Positions 8,314 through 15,797 of a stretch of 64,000 nucleotides of DNA are shown in pieces. The translations under genes were made by a program, and so were the position numbers. Position 1 is the stretch's first letter, and each line of letters starts with the position of its first letter. Source of the stretch: Oceanispirochaeta crateris (GTDB taxonomy: Bacteria; Spirochaetota; Spirochaetia; DSM-2461). The stretch lies in NCBI RefSeq assembly GCF_008329965.1, contig NZ_CP036150.1:3514439-3578438 (forward strand), given 5' to 3'. The notes under the pieces are model-generated. The model saw nothing but the letters and a program-made list of their open reading frames with translations. It ran no database searches and was not told the DNA's origin.

Positions 8314-9134
8314 GATAAGCCTCTCGTATTGATTGAAAAATTGAATAGAAATTCAAGATCCATACTTTTTCCCTCTAAAGACGGGCCCTCTTTGACGACG
8401 GAGTAACCTCCCAACACCTTTTCCCAGTAGAGGGCTTCTCCTGGTTCTGGCTTTGATTCCTGAAAGCTCATGTGGTATTGGCTCATAATCTCTTCCATGG
8501 ACTTGTTTAAAATGACTTTTCCTTTTTCAACAATGATTATGGGATCAATCAACATTTCCATATCCCTAACCTGATGTGTGGATATGACCAGACTCCTGGA
8601 TTCCATATCCAGGCCGGCGACCACCTGCCTGAACTGACTCTTGGATGGAATATCCAGCCCGTTGGTTGGTTCATCCATAAGGAGGAGGGTGCAATGGGTA
8701 GCTATGGCAAAGGAAATGAAGAATTTCTTTTTCTGACCATAGGATAGTGTACTTAGCTTTTTGGTCTCATCCACTTCAAACTGTCTCAGGACCTGGTCAA
8801 AGGTTTCTTTTCTGAAGCGGGGATAAAAGGGTGCATTCAGGCTGACATACTTGTCGCCCCGTATTTCAGGACCCTGGATGTCTTCGGGTAGATAATATAT
8901 GTCGGATAGCATGGAGGTGCTGCGGCGGACGGGATTTTCCCCCAGTGTGGTACATTGTCCATCCCGGGGATAGAGCTGTCCGGAGATGATTTTCAGTAAA
9001 GTGGATTTTCCCGCTCCGTTCTTCCCTAAAAGCCCATAGATACCAGGGCCAATTTTCAAGGTCAAATCTTTAAACAAGGCTTCTTTCCCATACTGAAAAT
9101 GTAATGTTTCGATATGGATGATTGGTTTCTCCAT
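8310..9134 (-). CDS. ABC-2 type exporter ATP-binding subunit
   Basis: A 274-residue ABC ATPase. Walker A GLLGKNGAGKST is near residue 35, the degenerate signature LSYGQKKKF replaces LSGGQ as in many exporters, and Walker B LLLMDEPTNGLD and the switch STHQVRDME follow. About 45 C-terminal residues extend beyond the ATPase core. It is the first gene of the exporter operon, 23 bases downstream of the predicted GntR operator. It supplies energy to the adjacent six-span membrane subunit. Confidence 0.85.
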   Translation of the reverse strand: MEKPIIHIETLHFQYGKEALFKDLTLKIGPGIYGLLGKNGAGKSTLLKIISGQLYPRDGQCTTLGENPVRRSTSMLSDIYYLPEDIQGPEIRGDKYVSLNAPFYPRFRKETFDQVLRQFEVDETKKLSTLSYGQKKKFFISFAIATHCTLLLMDEPTNGLDIPSKSQFRQVVAGLDMESRSLVISTHQVRDMEMLIDPIIIVEKGKVILNKSMEEIMSQYHMSFQESKPEPGEALYWEKVLGGYSVVKEGPSLEGKSMDLEFLFNFSINTRGLS

Positions 9135-9156
9135 TGCATATTCCTTAATATCCAGT

Positions 9157-9178
9157 GTGTACTACATAAGTAATACAC
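9157..9178. promoter_or_regulatory. Operator palindrome for the YtrA-type GntR regulator
   Basis: Arms GTGTACTA and TAATACAC (7 of 8 positions complementary) are separated by 6 bases, directly upstream of the ABC ATPase gene. GTGTA-N-TACAC inverted repeats are the usual targets of YtrA-type regulators, and the operon encodes one, so autoregulation is likely. Confidence 0.6.
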
Positions 9179-9276
9179 TAATAATGTAGTCTCTAAACGA
9201 GCCTTTGTCAATGTTTTAAAAAGCGGTTCAAGATTCTGGAAGAATGGGAGAATCGTTAAAAATTTATAAAAAACAA

Positions 9277-9305
9277 TTGATTCTATGTATAGAAACGGTT
9301 ACAAT
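9277..9305 (+). promoter_or_regulatory. Sigma-70 type promoter of trpB
   Basis: TTGATT (-35) and TACAAT (-10) are 17 bases apart, 45 bases before the trpB start codon. The spacer contains GAAACGGTTAC, which resembles half of a LacI-type operator, but this is weak. Confidence 0.5.
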
Positions 9306-9349
9306 CTTCCTGTGGTCGAAAAAAGATATATGAGATAAAGGAAGATACT

Positions 9350-10552
9350 ATGGGATATTTTAAAACAAACCCTGATGAGAAAGGTAACTTCGGAGAGTAC
9401 GGCGGCTCATTCATTCCACCGGATTTGCAAATTGAAATGGAAAAGATTACAGACGCCTATTTTTCAATTAGTAAATCACATGATTTCATCACCGAACTGA
9501 GATCCATCAGAAAACATTTCCAGGGAAGGCCTACCCCTGTTTATTATGCAAAATCCCTATCTGAAAAGTATGGAGGCCGGATCTATCTGAAAAGAGAAGA
9601 CTTGAATCATACTGGTGCTCATAAACTCAACCATTGTATGGGTGAAGCCCTGTTGGCAAAATATTTAGGAAAAAAGAAACTGATTGCAGAAACTGGCGCC
9701 GGACAACACGGAGTGGCCCTGGCCACAGCTGCTGCATATTTTGGCCTGGAATGTGAGATTCATATGGGTGAAGTCGATATTGTCAAAGAACATCCCAATG
9801 TGGTTAGAATGAAAATACTGGGAGCGAATGTCATACCTGTTTCTTTTGGTTTAAAAACTCTCAAAGAGGCCGTCGATTCCGCCTTTGGTGCTTATATGGA
9901 AGATCCCATTAATAGCATTTACTGCATTGGTTCTGTCGTCGGTCCCCATCCGTTTCCCATGATGGTCAGAGATTTTCAAAGGGTAGTGGGGATTGAAGCG
10001 AAAGAACAGTTTCATGAGATGACAGGAGAACAGCCTGATAATCTTGTCGCCTGTGTCGGCGGTGGCAGCAACGCCATGGGGCTCTTTTCGGCATATATTG
10101 AAGATGAGTGTGAAATCTATGGTGTGGAACCTGCTGGACGTTCCCTTAACTTGGGCGATCATGCGGCTACCATGACTCTTGGTAAACCCGGTATGATTCA
10201 TGGATTCAAGTGCTATACCCTCCAGGACGAAAAAGGTGAACCCGCCCCGGTGTATTCCATCGCCAGCGGTTTGGACTATCCCGGTGTCGGGCCTGAGCAC
10301 TCCATGCTCAAGGATATGGGGAGGGTCAATTATGTCACCGCGGATGATAAGGAAACTCTCGATTCATTTTTTGAACTAAGCCGTCTTGAAGGAATCATTC
10401 CGGCCCTTGAAAGTGCTCATGCAACAGCATTTGCATGCAAACTGGCACAGCAGAAACCAAAGCAGTCTATCCTGGTGAATCTGAGCGGCAGGGGAGATAA
10501 GGACATTGATTTTGTCATGGATCATTATGGAAAAGAATACGGTATACTCTAG
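9350..10552 (+). CDS. trpB: Tryptophan synthase beta chain (stand-alone)
   Basis: A 400-residue PLP enzyme that condenses indole with serine to make tryptophan. The PLP lysine lies in HTGAHKLNH, the catalytic glutamate in AETGAGQHG, the phosphate-binding loop is GGGSNA, and the C-terminal SGRGDKD is present. Length and motifs fit TrpB1. Differences from common TrpB proteins include [10 protein letters not shown] where most have an ALNVFRM-type stretch, and GEALLAK for GQALLAK. No trpA or other trp gene is near, and it is flanked by its own promoter and a strong terminator. It may serve indole salvage or partner a trpA elsewhere. Confidence 0.88.
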   Translation: MGYFKTNPDEKGNFGEYGGSFIPPDLQIEMEKITDAYFSISKSHDFITELRSIRKHFQGRPTPVYYAKSLSEKYGGRIYLKREDLNHTGAHKLNHCMGEALLAKYLGKKKLIAETGAGQHGVALATAAAYFGLECEIHMGEVDIVKEHPNVVRMKILGANVIPVSFGLKTLKEAVDSAFGAYMEDPINSIYCIGSVVGPHPFPMMVRDFQRVVGIEAKEQFHEMTGEQPDNLVACVGGGSNAMGLFSAYIEDECEIYGVEPAGRSLNLGDHAATMTLGKPGMIHGFKCYTLQDEKGEPAPVYSIASGLDYPGVGPEHSMLKDMGRVNYVTADDKETLDSFFELSRLEGIIPALESAHATAFACKLAQQKPKQSILVNLSGRGDKDIDFVMDHYGKEYGIL

Positions 10553-10575
10553 AGACTAACCTTTTTAATCATTTG

Positions 10576-10602
10576 AGGAGCCCTTGAAGGGCTCCTTTTT
10601 TT
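10576..10602 (+). terminator. Rho-independent terminator of trpB
   Basis: Stem arms AGGAGCCC and GGGCTCCT (8 perfect pairs) enclose a 5-base loop and are followed directly by a run of seven T. It lies 24 bases after the trpB stop codon. Confidence 0.9.
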
Positions 10603-10747
10603 ATTGAATAGAATTAGAGGAAAGGATGAATACCCTGAGGAACAAAAATAAAAATTAGGGGATTGTTCTTTCAGGATTCATGCGCTCTTTACAATATAGA
10701 TAAACCAAATTATATTTGGTTCACTTTTAGCACAAAGAGAGATTTTA

Positions 10748-11278
10748 ATGATTGATGTGATCCGCATTGCCGGCATAATTCTTCTTCTAAGGATTGGTCA
10801 GGATACCCTGTTTCTGGCCAAAATAGATGCCTTCAATAGAGGTAATAAATACTATTCCATGGGGATCAATTTTTTTGAAGCCATGTATGGAATCACTGTC
10901 ATTAAGATTATCCTCGATCTGATGCAGGCTAGTCTCTGGTATGTCTTGATTTATGGTTTTGGATCCCTTCTGGGGGGATTGCTCAGTTCTACAATAAAAA
11001 AGAAATTGGACCATCGTCTTCAGGGGGAGAGACAGTATTTTGCCCGTATTTCACTGGAGAGCGATATTGACCGTTCCGATCTTATTCGAATTCTATCTGA
11101 CAGGAAGTTCGCCTTTACCCTGGCAAAGCGTGAATACTTGTCGGGGGAGACCAAACTTGTGATTGAAGGGTCTTTGGATAATCGCAACCGGATGCTGGAA
11201 CTCAAAGAAATTTTGAGGGGCAGACCCGGTAAGCATGTCACCATATTCAAGGCTGATGAAGTATACTTACTCAAGTGA
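10748..11278 (+). CDS. UPF0316/DUF2179-like membrane protein
   Basis: A 176-residue protein with three hydrophobic segments in its first 80 residues and a soluble C-terminal half (about 90-176) of alternating strands and helices. The pattern RIGQDTLFLAKI, then an FFEAMYGITVIK helix, then a Gly-rich helix ending in KKKLDHRL, resembles UPF0316 proteins such as B. subtilis YebE. The C-terminal part would be the DUF2179 domain. The function of the family is not known. It precedes the RimK-associated pair by 70 bases and may be co-transcribed with it. Confidence 0.5.
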   Translation: MIDVIRIAGIILLLRIGQDTLFLAKIDAFNRGNKYYSMGINFFEAMYGITVIKIILDLMQASLWYVLIYGFGSLLGGLLSSTIKKKLDHRLQGERQYFARISLESDIDRSDLIRILSDRKFAFTLAKREYLSGETKLVIEGSLDNRNRMLELKEILRGRPGKHVTIFKADEVYLLK

Positions 11279-11348
11279 TCTCTCCGGAAGATAATTCTTT
11301 CTTCCCATTTTAGACATTCTGATAATTTTATTGGTTAAGGATAAACTA

Positions 11349-11849
11349 TTGAACCAAAAATATTTGAATAAATTGACGCCTATAGGCTGGAGAGAGTGGG
11401 CCTCCTTTCCGGACTGGGGAATTGATTATATTAAGGTTAAAATCGATTCGGGAGCAAAAACTTCCTCTATTCATGTGGATGACCTCGTCTATTTTGAAAA
11501 AGAGAACACATCCTGGGTTCGTTTTAAGGTCTCTCCCTGGCAGAAATCTAATGAAGATCAAATGACCGTGGAATCTCCTGTTCATTCACAGCGTGAGATC
11601 AGAAGTTCTTCCGGATATCTTGAGAAAAGGCCCGTTGTGGTGGTTTTACTCAAGGTTGCTGGAAAAGTTCTGGAGGTTGAACTCTCCTTGACCAATAGAA
11701 GTAAAATGGGATTCCGCATGCTCCTGGGAAGAGAGGCTCTCAATGGTAATTTTCAAATCATAACAGGGAAATCATACCTAAGCGGCAAACCTCCCAAAGA
11801 GATTCGTCAAATGAACAACAGACGCAAATGGAAAAAAGAGCGCAAATGA
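11349..11849 (+). CDS. RimK-associated retropepsin-like protein (PF05618, putative ATP-dependent zinc protease family)
   Basis: About 166 residues. The N-terminal IGWREWASFPDWG and the active-site-like KIDSGAKTSSIH, with the Asp-Ser/Thr-Gly triad, are the hallmarks of PF05618. A second conserved block is LTNRSKMGFRMLLGREAL. The tail is very basic (NNRRKWKKERK). The TTG at 11349 is chosen because AAGG lies 8 bases upstream; another in-frame TTG at 11331 lacks a ribosome site. These proteins are usually encoded beside rimK, as here (28 bases apart). They are proposed to act with RimK-type ligases on peptide tags, but their activity is not settled. Confidence 0.75.
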   Translation: MNQKYLNKLTPIGWREWASFPDWGIDYIKVKIDSGAKTSSIHVDDLVYFEKENTSWVRFKVSPWQKSNEDQMTVESPVHSQREIRSSSGYLEKRPVVVVLLKVAGKVLEVELSLTNRSKMGFRMLLGREALNGNFQIITGKSYLSGKPPKEIRQMNNRRKWKKERK

Positions 11850-11877
11850 ATCATTTCAATATGGGAGCAATGAATCC

Positions 11878-13077
11878 ATGAAACTAGCTATCCTCTCAAG
11901 ATCACCCCAGTCTTACAGTACCCAGCGTCTGAAACTGGCGGCCCTGGACCGGGGCCATAATTGCAAAGTTCTCAATACTTTGCGCTTTGCTATTGACCTC
12001 TCGGGAAATTCTCCGGATCTTCAATTTCAGGGAAAGCAGCTTTCCGATTATGATGCAATTCTTCCCCGTATAGGTTCTTCCATCACCTACTACGGAACGG
12101 CTGTGGTTCGGCAGTTTGAGCAGATGGATGTGTACACACCCAATACAGCGAATGGAATTTCAAATTCAAGAGACAAACTCAGGGCCACTCAGATTCTTTC
12201 CCGTCATGATATAGGTATCCCTTCTACAACCTTTGTGCGTGATCGTAAGGATGTGACTGCTGCCATAGAACGTGTTGGGGGAGCTCCTGTAGTCATCAAA
12301 CTCTTGGAAGGCACTCAGGGTATCGGTGTGATCCTGGCTCCGGACAACAACGTCGCAGAAGCCATCATTGAGACACTTCACAGCACACAGCAGAATGTTC
12401 TGATCCAGCAGTTTATATCCGAAAGTAAGGGAAAGGACATCCGGGCTCTGGTGGTGGGCGACCGGGTTGTCGGTGCCATGAGGCGGAGTGCCCAGGGGGA
12501 TGAGTTCCGATCCAATGTTCACAGGGGAGGAACAGTAGAAGCCATTGAACTGGATTCTGTGTATGAAAGAACTGCCGTTAGAGCGGCCCAGATCATGGGC
12601 TTAAGAGTCGCAGGTGTCGATATGTTGGAAGGGCATGACGGCCCTCTGGTTATGGAGGTCAACTCCTCTCCCGGTTTGGAAGGCATTGAAAAAGCGACGG
12701 GTCTTGATATTGCCGGGTCTATCATTGACTACATAGCCAATCAGGTTGACTTTCCAGAACTGGATGTAAGGCAGCGTCTGACCATTAGTACTGGTTATGG
12801 CGTAGCAGAGCTTATGGTGAAGGATGACAGTCATCTAGTGGGAACAACTATTGCTAACTCGGGATTACGAGAACAGGATATCACTGTTTTGACACTGCAC
12901 CGGGATACCGAGGTCATTCCGAATCCCCGCGAAACCAGAATACTAAATGCGAATGACCGGCTCTTGTGTTTTGGACGGTTGGAATCCATGAGAAGTATGA
13001 TACCAAAACGTAAAGAGAGACGTCCCTCTATCAAGAAATTAAAAGAGAGTTTGTTACCGGATTTTCATGACAATTGA
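11878..13077 (+). CDS. rimK: RimK-type ATP-grasp ligase fused to an RCK_C (TrkA-C) domain
   Basis: A 399-residue protein. Residues 1 to about 290 match RimK closely: MKLAILSRSPQSYS, IPRIGSSITYYGTAVVRQFE, the ATP-grasp lysine in VIKLLEGTQGIG, RSNVHRGG, and metal-binding MEVNSSPGLEGIE. E. coli RimK, which adds glutamates to ribosomal protein S6, ends near residue 300. Here about 80 extra residues (VAELMVKDDSHLVG to NANDRLLCFG) have the layout of an RCK_C/TrkA-C ligand-binding domain, which senses small ligands in K+ channels and transporters. The fusion suggests ligand-controlled ligase activity (inference). It follows the retropepsin-like gene and may be translated with it. Confidence 0.85.
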   Translation: MKLAILSRSPQSYSTQRLKLAALDRGHNCKVLNTLRFAIDLSGNSPDLQFQGKQLSDYDAILPRIGSSITYYGTAVVRQFEQMDVYTPNTANGISNSRDKLRATQILSRHDIGIPSTTFVRDRKDVTAAIERVGGAPVVIKLLEGTQGIGVILAPDNNVAEAIIETLHSTQQNVLIQQFISESKGKDIRALVVGDRVVGAMRRSAQGDEFRSNVHRGGTVEAIELDSVYERTAVRAAQIMGLRVAGVDMLEGHDGPLVMEVNSSPGLEGIEKATGLDIAGSIIDYIANQVDFPELDVRQRLTISTGYGVAELMVKDDSHLVGTTIANSGLREQDITVLTLHRDTEVIPNPRETRILNANDRLLCFGRLESMRSMIPKRKERRPSIKKLKESLLPDFHDN

Positions 13078-13273
13078 TTGTTAGGTTGAAAAAGACAGGC
13101 AATCTTCCTGAAAAGAGATGTCCAGGAATCTTGTTGTTGGAAAGAAAGTATCCTTTTAATATGAAACTACTTGTTATGTAATTGTTTAATTAGAAACATA
13201 TATAGTGATGGCACTTCGAAGAAGATCCACCCTATTAAAAGGATTAGAATAAATCTTATTTATATATGAAGAA

Positions 13274-13462
13274 TTAAACTCTTCTTACATTCACAGCGCA
13301 GGGACCTTTGGGTCCTGAACCGATTTCAAATTCTACTTTATCACCTTCATTGATGTTGCCCTGGACTTCATTCTTATGAACAAACATGTCCTCTCCACTT
13401 TCCTGTTCGATAAAACCAAATCCTTTTGTGGGATTAAACCATTTCACGGTTCCTGTTAACAT
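13274..13462 (-). CDS. cspA: Cold-shock domain protein
   Basis: A 62-residue single cold-shock domain with RNP1 as KGFGFI and RNP2 as DMFVH, starting [14 protein letters not shown]. It binds single-stranded RNA/DNA and acts as an RNA chaperone. Length is slightly under the usual 65-70. The start is supported by AGAGGT upstream of the ATG. It is monocistronic, with its own promoter. Confidence 0.93.
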   Translation of the reverse strand: MLTGTVKWFNPTKGFGFIEQESGEDMFVHKNEVQGNINEGDKVEFEIGSGPKGPCAVNVRRV

Positions 13463-13492
13463 AAATTACCTCTTAAAAAAAATATTGATTGC

Positions 13493-13521
13493 ATAGTAAT
13501 CGTAATGTCTAAGTTAAGCAA
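13493..13521 (-). promoter_or_regulatory. Promoter of the cold-shock gene
   Basis: On the minus strand TTGCTT (-35) and TACTAT (-10) are 17 bases apart. The start point would leave only about 25 bases of leader, so the long cold-shock leader known from E. coli cspA seems absent. Confidence 0.45.
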
Positions 13522-13838
13522 TGGATAAAAATTATGAATGAACATAAATCCACTGAATTAACACAATAATCATCACATAAAGGATTTTTTAGACATTTTT
13601 TCTAGAGTATTCAATAATAACTCCCTTTCCTTAGCGTAAATGCATATCGAGGATGCTGCCGGTTCTGCCAAAAAGATCAGGGCGTTGAGGATGAAGATCA
13701 TGAATAAGAACGATACGACTCATTCACATTCTACGGATACAAAATCCTGGACCAGTTTTTCAATTTTATTGCGTATCTGCCTGATATTTTCTAAATTGGA
13801 GCTGTCTTCAGTATAATACTGGGAAGGATCAGCCAGCT
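13522..13838. other. AT-rich gap with gene remnants
   Basis: No intact gene is seen. The half nearest the cold-shock gene is AT-rich and promoter-like. The part from about 13640 to 13838 reads like decayed coding sequence on the minus strand, including a possible arsenate-reductase tail (listed separately) and a short open stretch containing RPDLFGRTGS that I do not recognise. Confidence 0.3.
13720..13835 (-). pseudogene. Possible C-terminal remnant of an LMW-phosphatase-type arsenate reductase
   Basis: A minus-strand frame without a start codon reads FTPGKLKLADPSQYY, then EDSSNLENIRQIRN and a final helix before TGA. The order P-G, then D-P-S about seven residues on, then a helix with R-x-x-R-N/D-x-I, is the pattern of the C-terminus of thioredoxin-type ArsC. 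The phosphatase loop and catalytic cysteines are missing. A stop lies just upstream in frame and the 3' end of the ferredoxin gene overlaps it. The resemblance is short and the call tentative. Confidence 0.25.
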
Positions 13839-14549
13839 TTAACTTTCCTGGGGTGAATTCATTTTTGCATACTTTTTAAAAGCCCATCCGAACTTTAAAG
13901 TCCTTTTTACAGGACAAGCTGCTATACACTCCATACAATTTATACACTGTGCGTTACGGACATCGGGGTGTTGGGATATTTGTATCTGAGAGGGGCAGGC
14001 TTTATCACATTTTTTACAGGAAATACATTTTGTTTCATCTCTTGTAATTGTGAATAACCTGGCCAGGCTGACGATACCGTAACGGGCTCCCTCGGGACAA
14101 AAGAAGCGGCAAAAAGGTCGGTCTATGATGAACGAAAGAGTCAGAAAGCTAATCATGAGGACCCATGCTGCCTGGGTAATGTAGCTCATATTTCGATCCA
14201 CTACTCCCATGAATGAGGCATAGGGACTCTGCAACAGCAGAACTGCTGCCAGTCCGGTCATTGAAAGACCTAGAAGTATATACCTGCTCAAATTGAGCCA
14301 GCGAACAGCCTTTAGAGGAATCCTGATTTTAGGAATTCTAAGGAGCTGCCCCAGTTTACCTATCCACTCCTGGGCAAAGCCGAAGGGACAGAACCAACCG
14401 CAGAACCAGGCCCCTCCTAACAGGGTTGATCCCATGAGAACTCCCATGAATATGATATTTTTACTCATAACCCCTTCGATCAGGAGGAGCATATAGGCAA
14501 TGGGCATGAGTGCCCTGACGATTTGATACCAGCGGATTTTTTTTAACAT
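13839..14549 (-). CDS. NapH-like membrane polyferredoxin
   Basis: A 236-residue protein with about four to five membrane segments. CGWFCPFG (Cys50, Cys54) and FCRFFCPEG lie at membrane edges, as in NapH/MauN/CcoG-type proteins. Two classical 4Fe-4S motifs follow at the C-terminus (CISCKKCDKACP and CINCMECIAACP). Proteins of this type carry electrons between the quinone pool and periplasmic or cytoplasmic enzymes. It is the last gene of the Tat/flavoprotein block, 38 bases after tatA, and is the likely membrane electron donor or acceptor for the exported flavoprotein (inference from position). Confidence 0.8.
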   Translation of the reverse strand: MLKKIRWYQIVRALMPIAYMLLLIEGVMSKNIIFMGVLMGSTLLGGAWFCGWFCPFGFAQEWIGKLGQLLRIPKIRIPLKAVRWLNLSRYILLGLSMTGLAAVLLLQSPYASFMGVVDRNMSYITQAAWVLMISFLTLSFIIDRPFCRFFCPEGARYGIVSLARLFTITRDETKCISCKKCDKACPSQIQISQHPDVRNAQCINCMECIAACPVKRTLKFGWAFKKYAKMNSPQES

Positions 14550-14587
14550 TGTGTTCTCCTATTTACTTCGCATATCAACGTTAGGTT

Positions 14588-14767
14588 TTAAGCTTTGGTT
14601 TCTGTTTCACCGGCAACTTGACTTTTCAGGTCCCGGGTTTCTTGCATTCCCCGTTCAAATTCAAGACGGGCTTTTCCAATATTCCTTGCAAATTTTGGCA
14701 GAGCTGAAGCTCCAAAAAGTAAGACGACTACTCCGCTGACGACTAAGACTTCTGTTGTTCCAATCAT
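14588..14767 (-). CDS. tatA: Twin-arginine translocase subunit TatA/E
   Basis: A 59-residue protein: a short N-terminus MIGTTEVLVV, one membrane helix, the hinge FGASALPKFARNIGKAR with the conserved F-G and L-P, then an amphipathic helix. The ATG at 14767 has AGGAGT upstream; an upstream in-frame extension overlapping tatB is not believable as protein. It would form the pore component with the TatB- and TatC-like proteins encoded just upstream. At 59 residues it is short, like TatE. Confidence 0.85.
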   Translation of the reverse strand: MIGTTEVLVVSGVVVLLFGASALPKFARNIGKARLEFERGMQETRDLKSQVAGETETKA

Positions 14768-14768
14768 T

Positions 14769-15038
14769 TTATGACTCCTGATGTTTGAGAGATGTTTTTT
14801 CCCTCTTAAATGGTTTTTTTTTGTAATCAAATACTTTATCTTCATCAAAACTTGCTGCGGTTTTGATTTCTTCTTCAAAGCGTGCAAAATTCTTTCTTAT
14901 TCCATTCATCTGCCTCATAACCGATCCATAAACTCGTCCTATCTTCCTGACAAGGGCAGGAATATCTCTAGGGTTCACTAAAACAATTATGACGATTAGA
15001 AGAGTTATTATTTCTGTAATTCCAAATCCGAACATCAC
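14769..15038 (-). CDS. tatB: Twin-arginine translocase subunit TatB-like
   Basis: An 89-residue protein starting MMFGFGITEIITLLIVIIVLVNP, where FGxGxxE is characteristic of TatB. It has one membrane helix, the hinge NPRDIPALVRKIGRVYG, a longer amphipathic helix and a basic tail. It is immediately downstream of tatC (stop and start adjoin) and one base upstream of tatA. TatB-like proteins help TatC bind twin-arginine signal peptides. It could be a second TatA rather than a true TatB. Confidence 0.8.
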   Translation of the reverse strand: MMFGFGITEIITLLIVIIVLVNPRDIPALVRKIGRVYGSVMRQMNGIRKNFARFEEEIKTAASFDEDKVFDYKKKPFKREKTSLKHQES

Positions 15039-15797
15039 TCATTCTCCAAATTTAAATATTTTTGCAACCAGCAAGGTCAGATAAAATAGGCCTGTCATAG
15101 GCAGTGCCAAACCAACCTGTGTCACAAAGTCCGGGGGTGTCAAAAGTGCTGAAATCAGGAAAAATAGTACCACCATATAACGACCAATTTTCAACAGTAC
15201 TTTTCTCTGAACGACATTCAACACGAGGAGAATCTCAATCAGTACGGGCATCTGAAAAACAACCAGGGTCATTAAAATAAACTGGAGAATGTAAAAGAGA
15301 TTCCCTCCGAAACTCAGTAGCATTCCTGTATTTTCAGGTATAAATCCAGTTCCTGTCAGAAAAACGATAGAAACGGGTATTATGCTGTAATAGCTGTAAA
15401 AGAATCCCCCTACAATAAAGAAAAAACTGCATATCAAGGTTATGATAAGTATTTGCCGCTCTCTCTTTATAAGACCTGGAAAGATGAAATAAAGGAGATT
15501 GAACAGGTGTACCGGCAGAGAAATGATAAATCCGGCCAAGGCTGATATTTTCAGTTTGACGAGAAATCCCTCTGCAAGGGTAGTAATGTACAGCACATTA
15601 CCGCCACTGCCTTCAGCCAACTGCAAAAGAGGTTCGAAAAGGAAGGCCATAATTTTGTCATACAGGCCGATGGCAATCCCGAAGCCTCCTGCCAGAGCTA
15701 TGGCAGAAATGATAAGACCGCGTCGCAGCTCCATAAGATGAGCGAGTAGGGGCATCCGGTCTTCCGCTGTTCTCTTCATGCTTATTGAGCTGGCCAT
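15039..15797 (-). CDS. tatC: Twin-arginine translocase subunit TatC
   Basis: A 252-residue, six-span membrane protein. The N-terminal MPLLAHLMELRRGL matches the signal-peptide-binding region of TatC (consensus HLxELRxR). A conserved FxxxFGxPVLI-like stretch appears as FQMPVLIEILLVLNVV, and the C-terminal part includes LLTPPDFVTQVGLALPM. The 5' end overlaps the flavoprotein stop by 16 bases; an alternative start is Met7 at 15779. The coupling to one Tat substrate gene suggests a dedicated translocase. Confidence 0.92.
   Translation of the reverse strand: MASSISMKRTAEDRMPLLAHLMELRRGLIISAIALAGGFGIAIGLYDKIMAFLFEPLLQLAEGSGGNVLYITTLAEGFLVKLKISALAGFIISLPVHLFNLLYFIFPGLIKRERQILIITLICSFFFIVGGFFYSYYSIIPVSIVFLTGTGFIPENTGMLLSFGGNLFYILQFILMTLVVFQMPVLIEILLVLNVVQRKVLLKIGRYMVVLFFLISALLTPPDFVTQVGLALPMTGLFYLTLLVAKIFKFGE

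Noticed and set aside
10718-10733. Second sigma-54-like site (TGGTTCACTTTTAGCA) before the UPF0316-like gene
   Set aside because: The GG-N10-GC spacing fits but most other consensus positions do not, so it is probably chance.
13463-13640. Long cold-shock 5' leader (thermosensor)
   Set aside because: A good promoter lies only about 30 bases upstream of the cold-shock start codon, leaving no room for a long leader unless a second, unseen promoter exists.
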